DNA from: CAYZBM01 sp964476705
GTDB lineage: Bacteria; Pseudomonadota; Alphaproteobacteria; Rickettsiales; UBA6187
Reading direction: 5' to 3'
NCBI GenBank assembly: GCA_964476705.1
Contig: CAYZBM010000021.1
Location: forward strand, 1 to 26,805
DNA length: 26,805 nt
This document shows positions 1 through 7,740 of the stretch, piece after piece. The notes beneath the pieces were generated by a model. It did no database searches. It worked only from the letters and a program-made list of their open reading frames with translations, and was not told the DNA's origin. Position 1 is the first letter of the stretch. Each line of letters opens with the position of its first letter. The position numbers and the translations under genes were made by a program.

Positions 1-52
1 CATTATTGTACTTTAAAAAATATCGTAAGATGTTTTTTCACGGGCAACTAAT

Positions 53-112
53 TACTTACATAAATCATTGCTATGATGCTACATATCCTAAGATTTATTC
101 CGGGATCTATAA
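53..112 (+). repeat. Degenerate, shortened copy of the dispersed palindromic element
   Basis: Positions 53-89 match the middle of the element seen at 3717-3870, including CTATGATGCTACATATCCT at 71-89, which is identical to the other copy. After position 90 the match jumps to a poorly preserved TTTATTCCGGGATCT-like end, so an internal segment seems to be deleted and neither terminal TATAGTA can be found. It is inverted relative to the neighbouring copy at 144-313. Positions 71-89 and 225-243 therefore form a perfect 19-bp inverted repeat. The boundaries are approximate, and nothing recognisable lies in 1-52. Confidence 0.6.
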
Positions 113-143
113 AAAAAATTAGGCAAGGGCAAGCTTTAACTGC

Positions 144-313
144 TATAGTATTTCATGATTGAAATAACCTATATTATGGATCCTTCAGCAAAACATAAAT
201 AGTATTATAAGTATATGTTTTTTCAGGATATGTAGCATCATAGATAGTAGATCGCTGATCTACTAAATTTAATAATTATTGATTAGAGGTAAATTATTTC
301 TTGATCTACTATA
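144..313 (+). repeat. Dispersed palindromic (MITE-like) element, copy 1
   Basis: This is a full copy of a non-coding element of about 150-170 bp. It begins TATAGTATTTC (144) and ends ATCTACTATA (313), giving a 7-bp terminal inverted repeat TATAGTA/TACTATA. Inside it lie a GGATCC block (178-183), an arm ending AAAACATA, its partner TATGTTTTTTCAGGAT, and the highly conserved AGGATATGTAGCATCATAG (225-243). Compared with copies 2 and 3 it carries about 20 extra bases (244-265) that form the perfect palindrome TAGTAGATC-GCT-GATCTACTA. It lies 30 bases beyond the 3' end of the PEPC-like gene. No ORF is present. Transposition is inferred only from the dispersed copies and their shared ends. Confidence 0.8.
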
Positions 314-343
314 TATAATTTATTCTACAATTAATATTTTTAT

Positions 344-3300
344 TTATTGAACTCCTAGATTTTGTTGTTGTTCTTTTATTTTTAGTCTTACTGAATATCC
401 TCTAAAGACTTTTTGAATTTTAATTGCTGCAAGATCCTCTGTTTTTTGATTTATTGGTTCACGACGATTAAATTCACCTGATGGCGGTATATCGTGAAAG
501 CAAGAATTTGCATGAACTAAGCTAGCTAAGGCATTTTCATTTCCTTTGTCTAATCCTTTAGTTTTTATCTCTTTATTAACTACTGAAAGTAAAGCCTCTA
601 CTAATGAAGATAATTCTTTATGTTCTAAATCTACTACATTAGTTTCGGCCACGTTAAAAAATTTATCTTCTATAATTTTATCATATTCTAGTTGAAATCT
701 GGCGGCCATAAATTTTGCTTTATCAATATCAGAACAACTTTTATCGTTTTTTTTGCGATCAAGATTTTTTGAAAATTCTTCTAATTCTTCTCTGTTTTTT
801 GGTCGATCTTTTTCGTCAAATTCTAGCCATAAAGCTGTCGGATTGGCGATATTGATACCATGAGCAATTACTGTACGTAAATGATTAAAACCAGGGCTTA
901 ATTTTAGTAATAATTTTTGATCTTCTTCGTTAATACCTAATTCCTTAAGAGAATTTAGTAAGCCAAGATATTTATTTACCGCTAACATATTATTCATAAT
1001 TTTATCAACAGTAATTGCCCTTGATTCAGTTATCTCTACTATGTTAGTTACTATATTGTCTGGCTTTCTTAATTTTTCTAAATTGGAATCTGTTGTTGTG
1101 CTTTGGGATTTAGGATCCTTTCTTTGCAATCTATGCACAGTAGCTGCAGCTATTGTGGTCTGGGCATGGGTTGCTAAATTAACTAAGGCATCAAGATTAC
1201 TTCTGTAACCATTTTGGCTATTTTTCAAATAGTCAAATTCTTGTTGTACTTTTAGACAAAAATTTTGAAGGAGATAAGCTAATAATTTTTCTTTTAAGCT
1301 TAGATCCTTTGGATTTCTATTTATTGCCGCTAAAATAATTTTTTCTTCTTTTGTAACCTTACTAGATTCTTTTTTAGTTAATGAATTTCTTGAAATATAT
1401 AATGATTCAAGTTCTTTAGCTCTTGGTGAATTTTCATTAGCGGCTTTTTTGGTATTTACATTATGCTGATGAATAAAAGTTTGTGCTAAAAAAGAGCTTT
1501 GCGCTTCTGGTCTTTTAAGAGATGTTACTATAAAATTTTGATGGGTTACATCAGAAAATTGTAAGGCAACTTTTGGGCCTCCTCTGGCCGCTTCTACTCC
1601 AGATCCGGCATCAACTCTTAAAGCTATTTTACCATTTGGTAAAATCCAACCTCGCCGAGTTAGTTCTTCTGATTTTTTTGTCAAATATTCTTCAACTTTT
1701 TTAATACCTAATTCTTTAAGTAAAATAAATTGAACAGGTCCGCCATCTTTACCAATATCACTAAAGGGTAGTAAAATTCTAAAACCATGTTTGGCAAAAT
1801 ATTCTTTAAATGTATCATCTTGAAAAAATTCCCCTAAAACTTGCTCAGGATCATCTATTAATTGTTGCCAAAGTTCAGGCTGTTCAAGTAAGGCGGTTAA
1901 TTGCATTTCATGTTTGCTAATACCTGCTAGTTCAGCCAGAACAAATATTTCGAGAAAATTATTAGGTTCTTGCCATTGCGCTATTTGTAATAATTTACTG
2001 GAGGAAGATTTATAATGAGTAAAATTAGCTAATTCTCTATGGGCTATTGCTGCTTTTTCAGGAGATAATTTACTAACTTCATAAGCTATTTTTTTAAGAA
2101 AATTTTCATTATTTAAAATATATAGTAATAATATTTTTCTGTTAGTCGGATCTAATTCTTTATATTTAATATTTCCTGTTATTTTTTGGCCATTTTGATC
2201 TTGAAGGTCTAGATTTTCAGGTATTGTAAAACTGCTTAAAATTTGTTCTAAAGCAATTATATGTTGCTCGGCTTCTTGCCTTGGGCGCATATCAGAATAA
2301 TAAGATGAGGCGGTATAAAAGCTAAAACCCGAAAGTAGTTCTAATAATTGAGGCTCTCGATTTAATGCGATAAAATTTTCATCAATAACTTGATCAATTT
2401 GATTTACAAGTCCTATAACTTCGCTTTCTTGGTCGTCTATGGTAACTTTAGTTGTACGTTTAGGTAGAGAATTATCTTGAGGATCTGCTTCTAGTTTTTC
2501 AGCAAAATCCTTTAAATTTTTTAGTATAGTTTCAAGCTTTTCTTTTGCTTTAGAGAAATTTGGTTTGTCTTTAAATTGGCTAATGATATTGTCTAATTTT
2601 TGAATATGATCTTGGACAATTTTTTGCTTACGAATAGCAAAACTTTTTTTATTGGCATCTGCAGTGGAAGTTGGTTTACCATCTTTATCTTTTAGCCAAT
2701 CACCCATTCTATATATTTTACTTATGGAACCTAAAAATTGTTTAAAACCTTCTTGCGTTTTCATTTGTTCTGGGTAAAGTTTTATTGCTGTAGCTAAAGC
2801 GCTATTGTAAAATTCTAGAGCCCCATCTGCATAAACTTCATGAAACCAAGCAACTGTTTCTGCCTGCTGATCCATAGCAACTGGCTTAAAATCAATCGAA
2901 GTAGCTGCAAATAATTCGGCCAGTTTTTGATTTAAATTAGCAGTAGGCGATCTGCCTTCTGCTAATTCTTTTCTTTGTTGATCTATAGTTTTTATAAATT
3001 CTAATTCTTGGCGACGATATTCTAATGTTCCTGCATAATCTGGATGCATAGTAAAAATGCTATTATAAGAAAAATTTCCTAAAATTTCTATAAATTCAGA
3101 AAAATCTTTTTGCTTTTTTTCCTCCCCCCTTTTTTTAGGAGCGGTAGTTATCTGGTCTAAAAGATATTCGGTTTCGGCATTAAAATTGAAACTTTTATTA
3201 CCTAGAGCTAGACTATTTAAATATGCTGTCTGTTCAGCTATACGACCGATAACAGCTAGCATTTCTAATAATTTACTGATTTTAGTTAAATCATCTTTAC

Positions 3301-3631
3301 TGCTAACTAGTGTTTTTAAAGTTGTTTCAGAATTAAAAATCCATTCTGTCTGATCTTTACTTAAAATTTTTTGATCATCTTTTTTTAATTGCTCTGCTAA
3401 ATCAATAGCTATCTTAAGATCTTTTTTTGATTTAGGATTAGCTTTAAAAAATTCTTCCTTTAAATATTCAAAAACTTCATTAGTATTTGATGAAAGTAAA
3501 GCATGAGGTTTTGTGTCTATTGCACTAGATGGTACTTCTTCTGGAGTTGGAGAGAGAGGTGCAGAAGTAACTATTGGAGTAAGTGTTGGTGCTGGGGTAG
3601 TAGTAGGATTTGGTTGTTCTTGTAGTGGCAT
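344..3631 (-). CDS. Divergent PEP carboxylase-fold protein with C-terminal IQ motif, probable pseudoenzyme
   Basis: The protein has 1095 residues. Residues 1-40 are Pro/Thr/Ser-rich. From about 100 to 1050 it follows the order of PEP carboxylase landmarks: TMHPDY (194-199) for the LTAHPT histidine motif, RMGDWLKDKDGKP (308-320) for MGGDRDGNP, RQEAEQH (451-457) for RQExxxH, and FSDIGKDGG (623-631) for GYSDSxKDxG. The essential HGRGGxxGRGGxP loop is represented only by VDAGSGVEAARGGP (673-686), with the catalytic HGR lost. No TEQGE or SRPxKR motif is visible. Loss of PEPC activity is inferred. Past the PEPC end, residues 1072-1082 are IQKVFRGYSVR, a perfect IQxxxRGxxxR motif. In eukaryotes that motif binds calmodulin or myosin light chains. 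The start fits an AAGAG ribosome site 6 bases upstream (3638-3642). No signal peptide or membrane segment is seen. It lies downstream of htpG on the same strand, separated by a repeat copy. The assignment was made by eye; the fold is fairly sure, the function unknown. Confidence 0.75.
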   Translation of the reverse strand: MPLQEQPNPTTTPAPTLTPIVTSAPLSPTPEEVPSSAIDTKPHALLSSNTNEVFEYLKEEFFKANPKSKKDLKIAIDLAEQLKKDDQKILSKDQTEWIFNSETTLKTLVSSKDDLTKISKLLEMLAVIGRIAEQTAYLNSLALGNKSFNFNAETEYLLDQITTAPKKRGEEKKQKDFSEFIEILGNFSYNSIFTMHPDYAGTLEYRRQELEFIKTIDQQRKELAEGRSPTANLNQKLAELFAATSIDFKPVAMDQQAETVAWFHEVYADGALEFYNSALATAIKLYPEQMKTQEGFKQFLGSISKIYRMGDWLKDKDGKPTSTADANKKSFAIRKQKIVQDHIQKLDNIISQFKDKPNFSKAKEKLETILKNLKDFAEKLEADPQDNSLPKRTTKVTIDDQESEVIGLVNQIDQVIDENFIALNREPQLLELLSGFSFYTASSYYSDMRPRQEAEQHIIALEQILSSFTIPENLDLQDQNGQKITGNIKYKELDPTNRKILLLYILNNENFLKKIAYEVSKLSPEKAAIAHRELANFTHYKSSSSKLLQIAQWQEPNNFLEIFVLAELAGISKHEMQLTALLEQPELWQQLIDDPEQVLGEFFQDDTFKEYFAKHGFRILLPFSDIGKDGGPVQFILLKELGIKKVEEYLTKKSEELTRRGWILPNGKIALRVDAGSGVEAARGGPKVALQFSDVTHQNFIVTSLKRPEAQSSFLAQTFIHQHNVNTKKAANENSPRAKELESLYISRNSLTKKESSKVTKEEKIILAAINRNPKDLSLKEKLLAYLLQNFCLKVQQEFDYLKNSQNGYRSNLDALVNLATHAQTTIAAATVHRLQRKDPKSQSTTTDSNLEKLRKPDNIVTNIVEITESRAITVDKIMNNMLAVNKYLGLLNSLKELGINEEDQKLLLKLSPGFNHLRTVIAHGINIANPTALWLEFDEKDRPKNREELEEFSKNLDRKKNDKSCSDIDKAKFMAARFQLEYDKIIEDKFFNVAETNVVDLEHKELSSLVEALLSVVNKEIKTKGLDKGNENALASLVHANSCFHDIPPSGEFNRREPINQKTEDLAAIKIQKVFRGYSVRLKIKEQQQNLGVQ

Positions 3632-3670
3632 ACATTGCTCTTATCTTAAAAATGATAATATTTTTAACTA

Positions 3671-3698
3671 TTGATATATTAAAAAATCTTACCTGCAA
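3671..3698 (-). promoter_or_regulatory. Possible sigma-70-type promoter of the PEPC-like gene
   Basis: On the minus strand TTGCAG (3698-3693) and TATCAA (3676-3671) are separated by 16 bases and lie about 40 bases before the start codon. The -10 match is only moderate and the region is very AT-rich, so this is a weak call. Confidence 0.25.
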
Positions 3699-3716
3699 AG
3701 AAAAAATTAATAAAAA

Positions 3717-3870
3717 TATATTAGATCATGCAATGATTTTCCATTTTATTTACTTAATATAAATCATTGCTATGATGCTACATATCCTGAAAAAACATAT
3801 CCTTATAATACTATTTTATGTTTTACTGAAGGATCCAAAAATACATTCATTTCAATTAAGAAATACTATA
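3717..3870 (-). repeat. Dispersed palindromic (MITE-like) element, copy 2
   Basis: This is a full copy in the opposite orientation to copies 1 and 3. Read on the minus strand it starts TATAGTATTTC (3870) and ends GATCTAATATA (3717), one base off the usual terminal TACTATA. Two hairpins are visible. The first pairs 3784-3799 with 3817-3834 (ATCCT and AAAACATA arms with a small bulge). The second is a perfect 10-bp stem, 3730-3739 with 3761-3770 (GCAATGATTT/AAATCATTGC), with a 21-base loop. It fills most of the gap between htpG and the PEPC-like gene. It might act as a 3' RNA structure for htpG, but it has no clear T-run of a Rho-independent terminator. Confidence 0.8.
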
Positions 3871-3881
3871 CTAGTAAATAA

Positions 3882-5762
3882 TTATTTTAAAGCACGTTCG
3901 ACAAAATTATTAAATCTATTTGAGAAGGCTAAAGTATCATAGATATTCTCACCTTCAATAATACAAGCTTGATCAAAAAGTAATTCGGCTAATTCTTTAG
4001 CATCATTTTCTCCGAGATTATTAATTAAATATTTTAAAATATTATGCTCAGGATTGATCTCTAATATTTTAAGGGAAGGAGAGGCTAGTTGTTTTTGGCT
4101 TAACAAAAATCTTTCCATTCGCATGTCCATACCACCTTCTTGTACCGTTAAACATACGGGACTTGAGGTTAGTTTTTTTGAAACTTTAACATCCAAAACT
4201 TTACCTTTTAAAGTTTCTTTAATAAAATTAATTAATTTTTGGGTTTCGTCAGTAATTTCAGTTTTTTGCTCATTGTCATTATCTGCCAAGTCAAGACCGG
4301 CTCTAGTTACCGATATAAAATCTTTATCTTTATATTGATGAACAGTATTTACCCAAAAATCATCAACATGGTCAGTTAGCAAAATTACATTGATATTTTT
4401 CTTGATAAAACCTTCAAGTTGCGGACTTTCCATTAGTAACTTTAGAGTATCACCAAGAGCATAATAAATTTTATCTTGTCCTGGTTCCATCTCAGAGATA
4501 TATTCATCAAGAGTTATCCATCTATCAGGATGTTTTGAGCTTCTAAAGTGACATACTTCTAAAACTAAATCACGGTTAGCATCAATATTTTCGCATAGGC
4601 CTTCTTTTAAAGTTGCGCCAAAATTTGTCCAAAATTTAGCAAAATCTTCTTTTTCGTTAGCTGCTTTTTTCTTTAATTCCCCAAGAATCTTTTTCACTAA
4701 ATTATGGTTAATTTTATGTACAGTATGATTATGCTGTAGAGTTTCCCGACTAATATTTAGTGGTAGATCTTCAGAATCTACAATCCCACGTAAGAATCTA
4801 AAATATTTTGGTACTATATCGATATTTTGCTCAGCAATAAATACTCGTTTAATATAAAGTTTAACTCTAGTCATCCGATCAGGATGATAAAGATCGTATG
4901 GTGGGTTTGTTGGAATAAATAATAAGCTTGTATATTCTAAATTACCTTCGGCTTTATTATGAAATACCATCCACGGTTTATCGGGAGCGTGAGCAATATG
5001 GCGATAAAATTCATTATATTGTTCTTCAGTTATTTCACTTTTTGGTTTGCGCCATAAAGCTGAGCCCTTGTTAATGGTTTCTGGAGCGCTATCATCTTCG
5101 CTATATTCGATCGGATAAGATATATGATCGGAATAAGTTTTAATTACATGACGAATACGATGTTTATCTAAAAATTCTAATTCATTATCTTTGAGGAATA
5201 ATTTAACTATTGTTCCACGTTTAAGCTTAGATTTAGCTTCTTCTATTTCATAATTGCCATCGCCAGTTGAGCGCCATAAAAAGGATTTTTTTTGTCCGGC
5301 TTTAGTTGTAGTTACTTCAATTTTTTTGGCGGCCATAAAAGCTGAATAAAAACCCACGCCAAATTGACCAATTAATTGACTTAAATCTTTATTTTCAGTT
5401 TGGGCATTTAAAAATTTTTGGGTACCTGAACTGGCGATAGTCCCTAAATTATCAATTAATTCTTTTTTATTCATGCCAACACCATTGTCGCAAATACTTA
5501 AGGTGTTATTTTTTTTATCGATAAGAATATTAATTTTAAATTCCGAATCATCCTCTGTTAATTCTGGTTTAGTTAGACTTAAATAATTTAATTTATCTAA
5601 GGCATCAGATGAATTGGAGATTAGTTCGCGTAAAAATACTTCTTTATGGGCATATAAAGAATGAATTACTAATTGTAGAATTTTGCTGGTTTCGGCGCCA
5701 AACTGATATTTTTCAGTAGTATTTTCAGCTTTGTCGTTAGTTTTAACTTTTTTCTTTGTCAT
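3882..5762 (-). CDS. htpG: Molecular chaperone HtpG (Hsp90 family)
   Basis: This 626-residue cytosolic ATP-dependent chaperone has the expected length for bacterial Hsp90. The N-terminal GHKL ATPase domain shows LRELISNSSDALDKL (44-58, with the catalytic Glu46), the nucleotide-binding CDNGVGM (91-97) and the lid-hinge glycine motif IGQFGVGFYSAF (131-142). The middle domain contains the expected SRETLQ segment that contacts ATP. The C terminus (ERALK) lacks the MEEVD tail of cytosolic eukaryotic Hsp90, as in bacteria. A Lys-rich N-terminal stretch of about 18 residues precedes the conserved YQFGAETSKILQL. The start is supported by AAAAGGTT on the minus strand (5780-5773), 10 bases upstream. 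It is divergent from the orphan gene at 6016. No convincing heat-shock (sigma-32) promoter was found. Identification is secure. Confidence 0.97.
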   Translation of the reverse strand: MTKKKVKTNDKAENTTEKYQFGAETSKILQLVIHSLYAHKEVFLRELISNSSDALDKLNYLSLTKPELTEDDSEFKINILIDKKNNTLSICDNGVGMNKKELIDNLGTIASSGTQKFLNAQTENKDLSQLIGQFGVGFYSAFMAAKKIEVTTTKAGQKKSFLWRSTGDGNYEIEEAKSKLKRGTIVKLFLKDNELEFLDKHRIRHVIKTYSDHISYPIEYSEDDSAPETINKGSALWRKPKSEITEEQYNEFYRHIAHAPDKPWMVFHNKAEGNLEYTSLLFIPTNPPYDLYHPDRMTRVKLYIKRVFIAEQNIDIVPKYFRFLRGIVDSEDLPLNISRETLQHNHTVHKINHNLVKKILGELKKKAANEKEDFAKFWTNFGATLKEGLCENIDANRDLVLEVCHFRSSKHPDRWITLDEYISEMEPGQDKIYYALGDTLKLLMESPQLEGFIKKNINVILLTDHVDDFWVNTVHQYKDKDFISVTRAGLDLADNDNEQKTEITDETQKLINFIKETLKGKVLDVKVSKKLTSSPVCLTVQEGGMDMRMERFLLSQKQLASPSLKILEINPEHNILKYLINNLGENDAKELAELLFDQACIIEGENIYDTLAFSNRFNNFVERALK

Positions 5763-6015
5763 GATTTTGTTTAACCTTTTATTTGTTTATTATATCTATT
5801 TCTATTTTCTTTTTCTTTATATAAATAATATTTGATATTTGACCTCATATATCCTTAATTAAAGGATCTTAATTTTATGAGTTATAGCTTAAGATTTAAG
5901 TATTCGATAAAAAAAATCAAGTGGTGAGTAAAAATATTCTTTATTTTTGCAGCATAAAGTGATTAATTAAGAAAGGTTAATTTATAAATTAATATTAAAT
6001 GGATGGGATATATTA

Positions 6016-6699
6016 ATGAGTTCGCAAAAAAATAGTGCTGATATTAAAGAAGAGTATGAAAGAGCAGTAAAACAATTAAATTCTTTTATTTCATCTAGTT
6101 CATTCCCAATTTCTTTAGATGATAAATTTTTAACACAAATATTATCTGGTAATAGTCTGAAAACATTACGAGAACTTAAACTTACTTTCTTAGAAAAAAA
6201 GGAACTAAAGAGTTTATGTAATATTCAAATTTTAAATAATTATAATAATGATTTATTATCTCTTACAAAAAACGATTTAAGAACTATAGAAAAGGATATT
6301 AATGTACTGAGAAATAATAAAACGGATAATGATAAAATTATTAATTCTGAAAAAGAAAGTGAAGCTTCCAAGCTAGCAGATGCTGTATCTAACTTCAGAA
6401 AACTAATACAAAAAGAAGGTGAAATAGATAAGTCTTTAAGGTCATTATATGTAGGAGCACAAGGAGCAAGTGTTGATCTATCAAGTATCAAAAAAAACAT
6501 TGAAGATTTTGAGACTGATGTTGCTAGTTTAAGAGGGACTATTAATGAAATAAATCAAATACATTCTAAAGTGAAAAATATAGAAAACTTTGAAGAAGAT
6601 GTAACTGTTTCTAAAAAAAGCAGTGGGTGCTGGAGTTTTCTTCGGAAAGCATCAGTATCTAGATGTATAACATCTAAAAAGCAAGAAACTTCGGTTTAA
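6016..6699 (+). CDS. Hypothetical coiled-coil protein, unrecognised family
   Basis: This 227-residue protein was not recognised. It is highly charged, rich in Lys, Glu, Ser and Asn, and appears mostly helical. Residues of about 80-195 (for example DLRTIEKDINVLRNN and VASLRGTINEINQIHSKV) have the heptad-like pattern of coiled coil. A short different C-terminal tail, GCWSFLRKASVSRC (204-217), is basic and contains the only Trp and two of the three Cys. No signal peptide or transmembrane helix is seen. The start follows GGATGGG (6001-6007) by 8 bases, a modest ribosome site. Two earlier ATGs at 5999 and 6003 are out of frame. It is an isolated plus-strand gene between htpG and the nuo operon, 103 bases before nuoA. 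Base composition resembles its neighbours. A structural or host-interacting role is possible but unsupported. Confidence 0.65.
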   Translation: MSSQKNSADIKEEYERAVKQLNSFISSSSFPISLDDKFLTQILSGNSLKTLRELKLTFLEKKELKSLCNIQILNNYNNDLLSLTKNDLRTIEKDINVLRNNKTDNDKIINSEKESEASKLADAVSNFRKLIQKEGEIDKSLRSLYVGAQGASVDLSSIKKNIEDFETDVASLRGTINEINQIHSKVKNIENFEEDVTVSKKSSGCWSFLRKASVSRCITSKKQETSV

Positions 6700-6721
6700 T
6701 AATTCGAGCTCATAATTTCAC

Positions 6722-6750
6722 TTGTCTTTAAACTAGAGAGGGTTTATATA
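6722..6750 (+). promoter_or_regulatory. Candidate promoter for the nuo operon
   Basis: TTGTCT (6722-6727) and TATATA (6745-6750) are spaced by 17 bases and lie about 50 bases before the nuoA start codon, in the only sizeable gap upstream of the operon. The match to the sigma-70 consensus is reasonable for an AT-rich genome but could occur by chance. Confidence 0.4.
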
Positions 6751-6802
6751 GCCTTATCTTCTTTTTATGTGGAGTTATTATATTTAATTAGAGCAAATTT
6801 AT

Positions 6803-7180
6803 ATGGATATATTGCTTTCCGGCTATGCTAAAGATTATCTGCCAATATTGGTATTTATTGCTATAGCTGTAGGTCTTGCTATTGTGATGATTCTTATCCC
6901 GTTTATTGTGGCTTTGCGCCGTCCAGATAAAGAAAAAATTTCAGCTTATGAGTGTGGATTTGAGCCGTTTTCTGACGCAAGAGATAAGTTTGACGTCAGG
7001 TTTTATTTAGTTTCAATTCTATTTATTATATTTGATTTGGAAATTGCATTTTTATTTCCTTGGGCTTTAGTTTTAAAGGAAATCGGAATTTTTGGTTTCT
7101 GGTCAATGATGCTATTTCTATTTGTGCTTACCGTAGGCTTTATCTATGAGTGGAAAAAAGGCGGTTTAGACTGGGAATAG
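6803..7180 (+). CDS. nuoA: NADH-quinone oxidoreductase subunit A (NuoA)
   Basis: This 125-residue membrane subunit of complex I sits at the junction between the peripheral and membrane arms, near the quinone channel. Three hydrophobic helices are visible at about 13-38, 66-90 and 96-115. The first loop has the family signature YECGFEP (49-55), followed by RDKFDVRFY. Conserved acidic residues Asp78 and Glu80 lie in helix 2 (FDLEIAFLFPW). Length is normal. It is the first gene of a complete nuoA-N series. No strong Shine-Dalgarno sequence precedes the ATG (only GAG about 10 bases upstream). nuoB follows after 34 bases. Confidence 0.97.
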   Translation: MDILLSGYAKDYLPILVFIAIAVGLAIVMILIPFIVALRRPDKEKISAYECGFEPFSDARDKFDVRFYLVSILFIIFDLEIAFLFPWALVLKEIGIFGFWSMMLFLFVLTVGFIYEWKKGGLDWE

Positions 7181-7214
7181 TTTTAAGCGAATATTGTATT
7201 TTTAAGAGGAATTT

Positions 7215-7730
7215 ATGCGCAGAAAAAACCAGATAGAGCAAGACATATTCAGTCAAGGCATGTCAAATAAAGGGTTTGTTTTAGCTAAAATGGACGATTT
7301 GGTTAATTGGGCAAGAACTGGTTCTTTATGGCCGATGACCTTTGGTTTGGCTTGTTGTGCGGTTGAAATGATGCAAACGGCAGCTAGTCGTTATGATCTT
7401 GACCGATTTGGTTTAGTGTTTAGGGCTAGCCCTAGGCAGTCCGATGTTATGATTGTAGCTGGAACTTTAACTAATAAAATGGCGCCAGCTTTACGTAAAG
7501 TTTATGACCAAATGGCAGAGCCGCGCTGGGTTATATCTATGGGTAGTTGCGCTAATGGTGGTGGATATTATCATTATTCTTATTCCGTAGTTAGGGGTTG
7601 CGACAGAATTATTCCGGTGGATGTTTATGTTCCTGGCTGCCCACCAACGGCGGAAGCTCTATTATATGGGGTACTGCAATTACAGAAAAAAATTAAACGT
7701 ACTGGCACCATCATCAAAAGGAATGCTTAA
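7215..7730 (+). CDS. nuoB: NADH-quinone oxidoreductase subunit B (NuoB), N2 cluster
   Basis: This 171-residue peripheral-arm subunit carries the terminal [4Fe-4S] cluster N2, which passes electrons to quinone. The four ligands are visible: adjacent Cys47 and Cys48 in GLACCAVEMM, Cys112 in MGSCANGGG and Cys142 in VPGCPPTAEALL. The region RFGLVFRASPRQSDV is typical of the family and lines the quinone pocket with NuoD. AAGAGGA at 7204-7210 is a good ribosome site for the ATG. nuoC follows 10 bases after the stop. Confidence 0.98.
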   Translation: MRRKNQIEQDIFSQGMSNKGFVLAKMDDLVNWARTGSLWPMTFGLACCAVEMMQTAASRYDLDRFGLVFRASPRQSDVMIVAGTLTNKMAPALRKVYDQMAEPRWVISMGSCANGGGYYHYSYSVVRGCDRIIPVDVYVPGCPPTAEALLYGVLQLQKKIKRTGTIIKRNA

Positions 7731-7740
7731 AGGTTGAGTT

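Noticed and set aside
3804..3809. TATAAT within repeat copy 2 as an outward promoter
   Set aside because: No -35 box at suitable spacing, and the sequence is changed in copy 3, so it is not a conserved promoter of the element.
4054..4338. Plus-strand open frame of 94 codons inside htpG
   Set aside because: It is fully antisense to conserved htpG sequence, resembles no protein and has no ribosome site.
5846..5873. Small palindrome ATCCTTAATTAAAGGAT between htpG and the orphan gene, possibly a remnant of the repeat family or a terminator
   Set aside because: Only a 6-bp AT-rich stem with no T-run, and too short a match to the repeat core to assign.
5763..6015. Heat-shock (sigma-32 type) promoter for htpG
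   Set aside because: No CTTGAA plus CCCCAT-like pair was found on the minus strand upstream of htpG.
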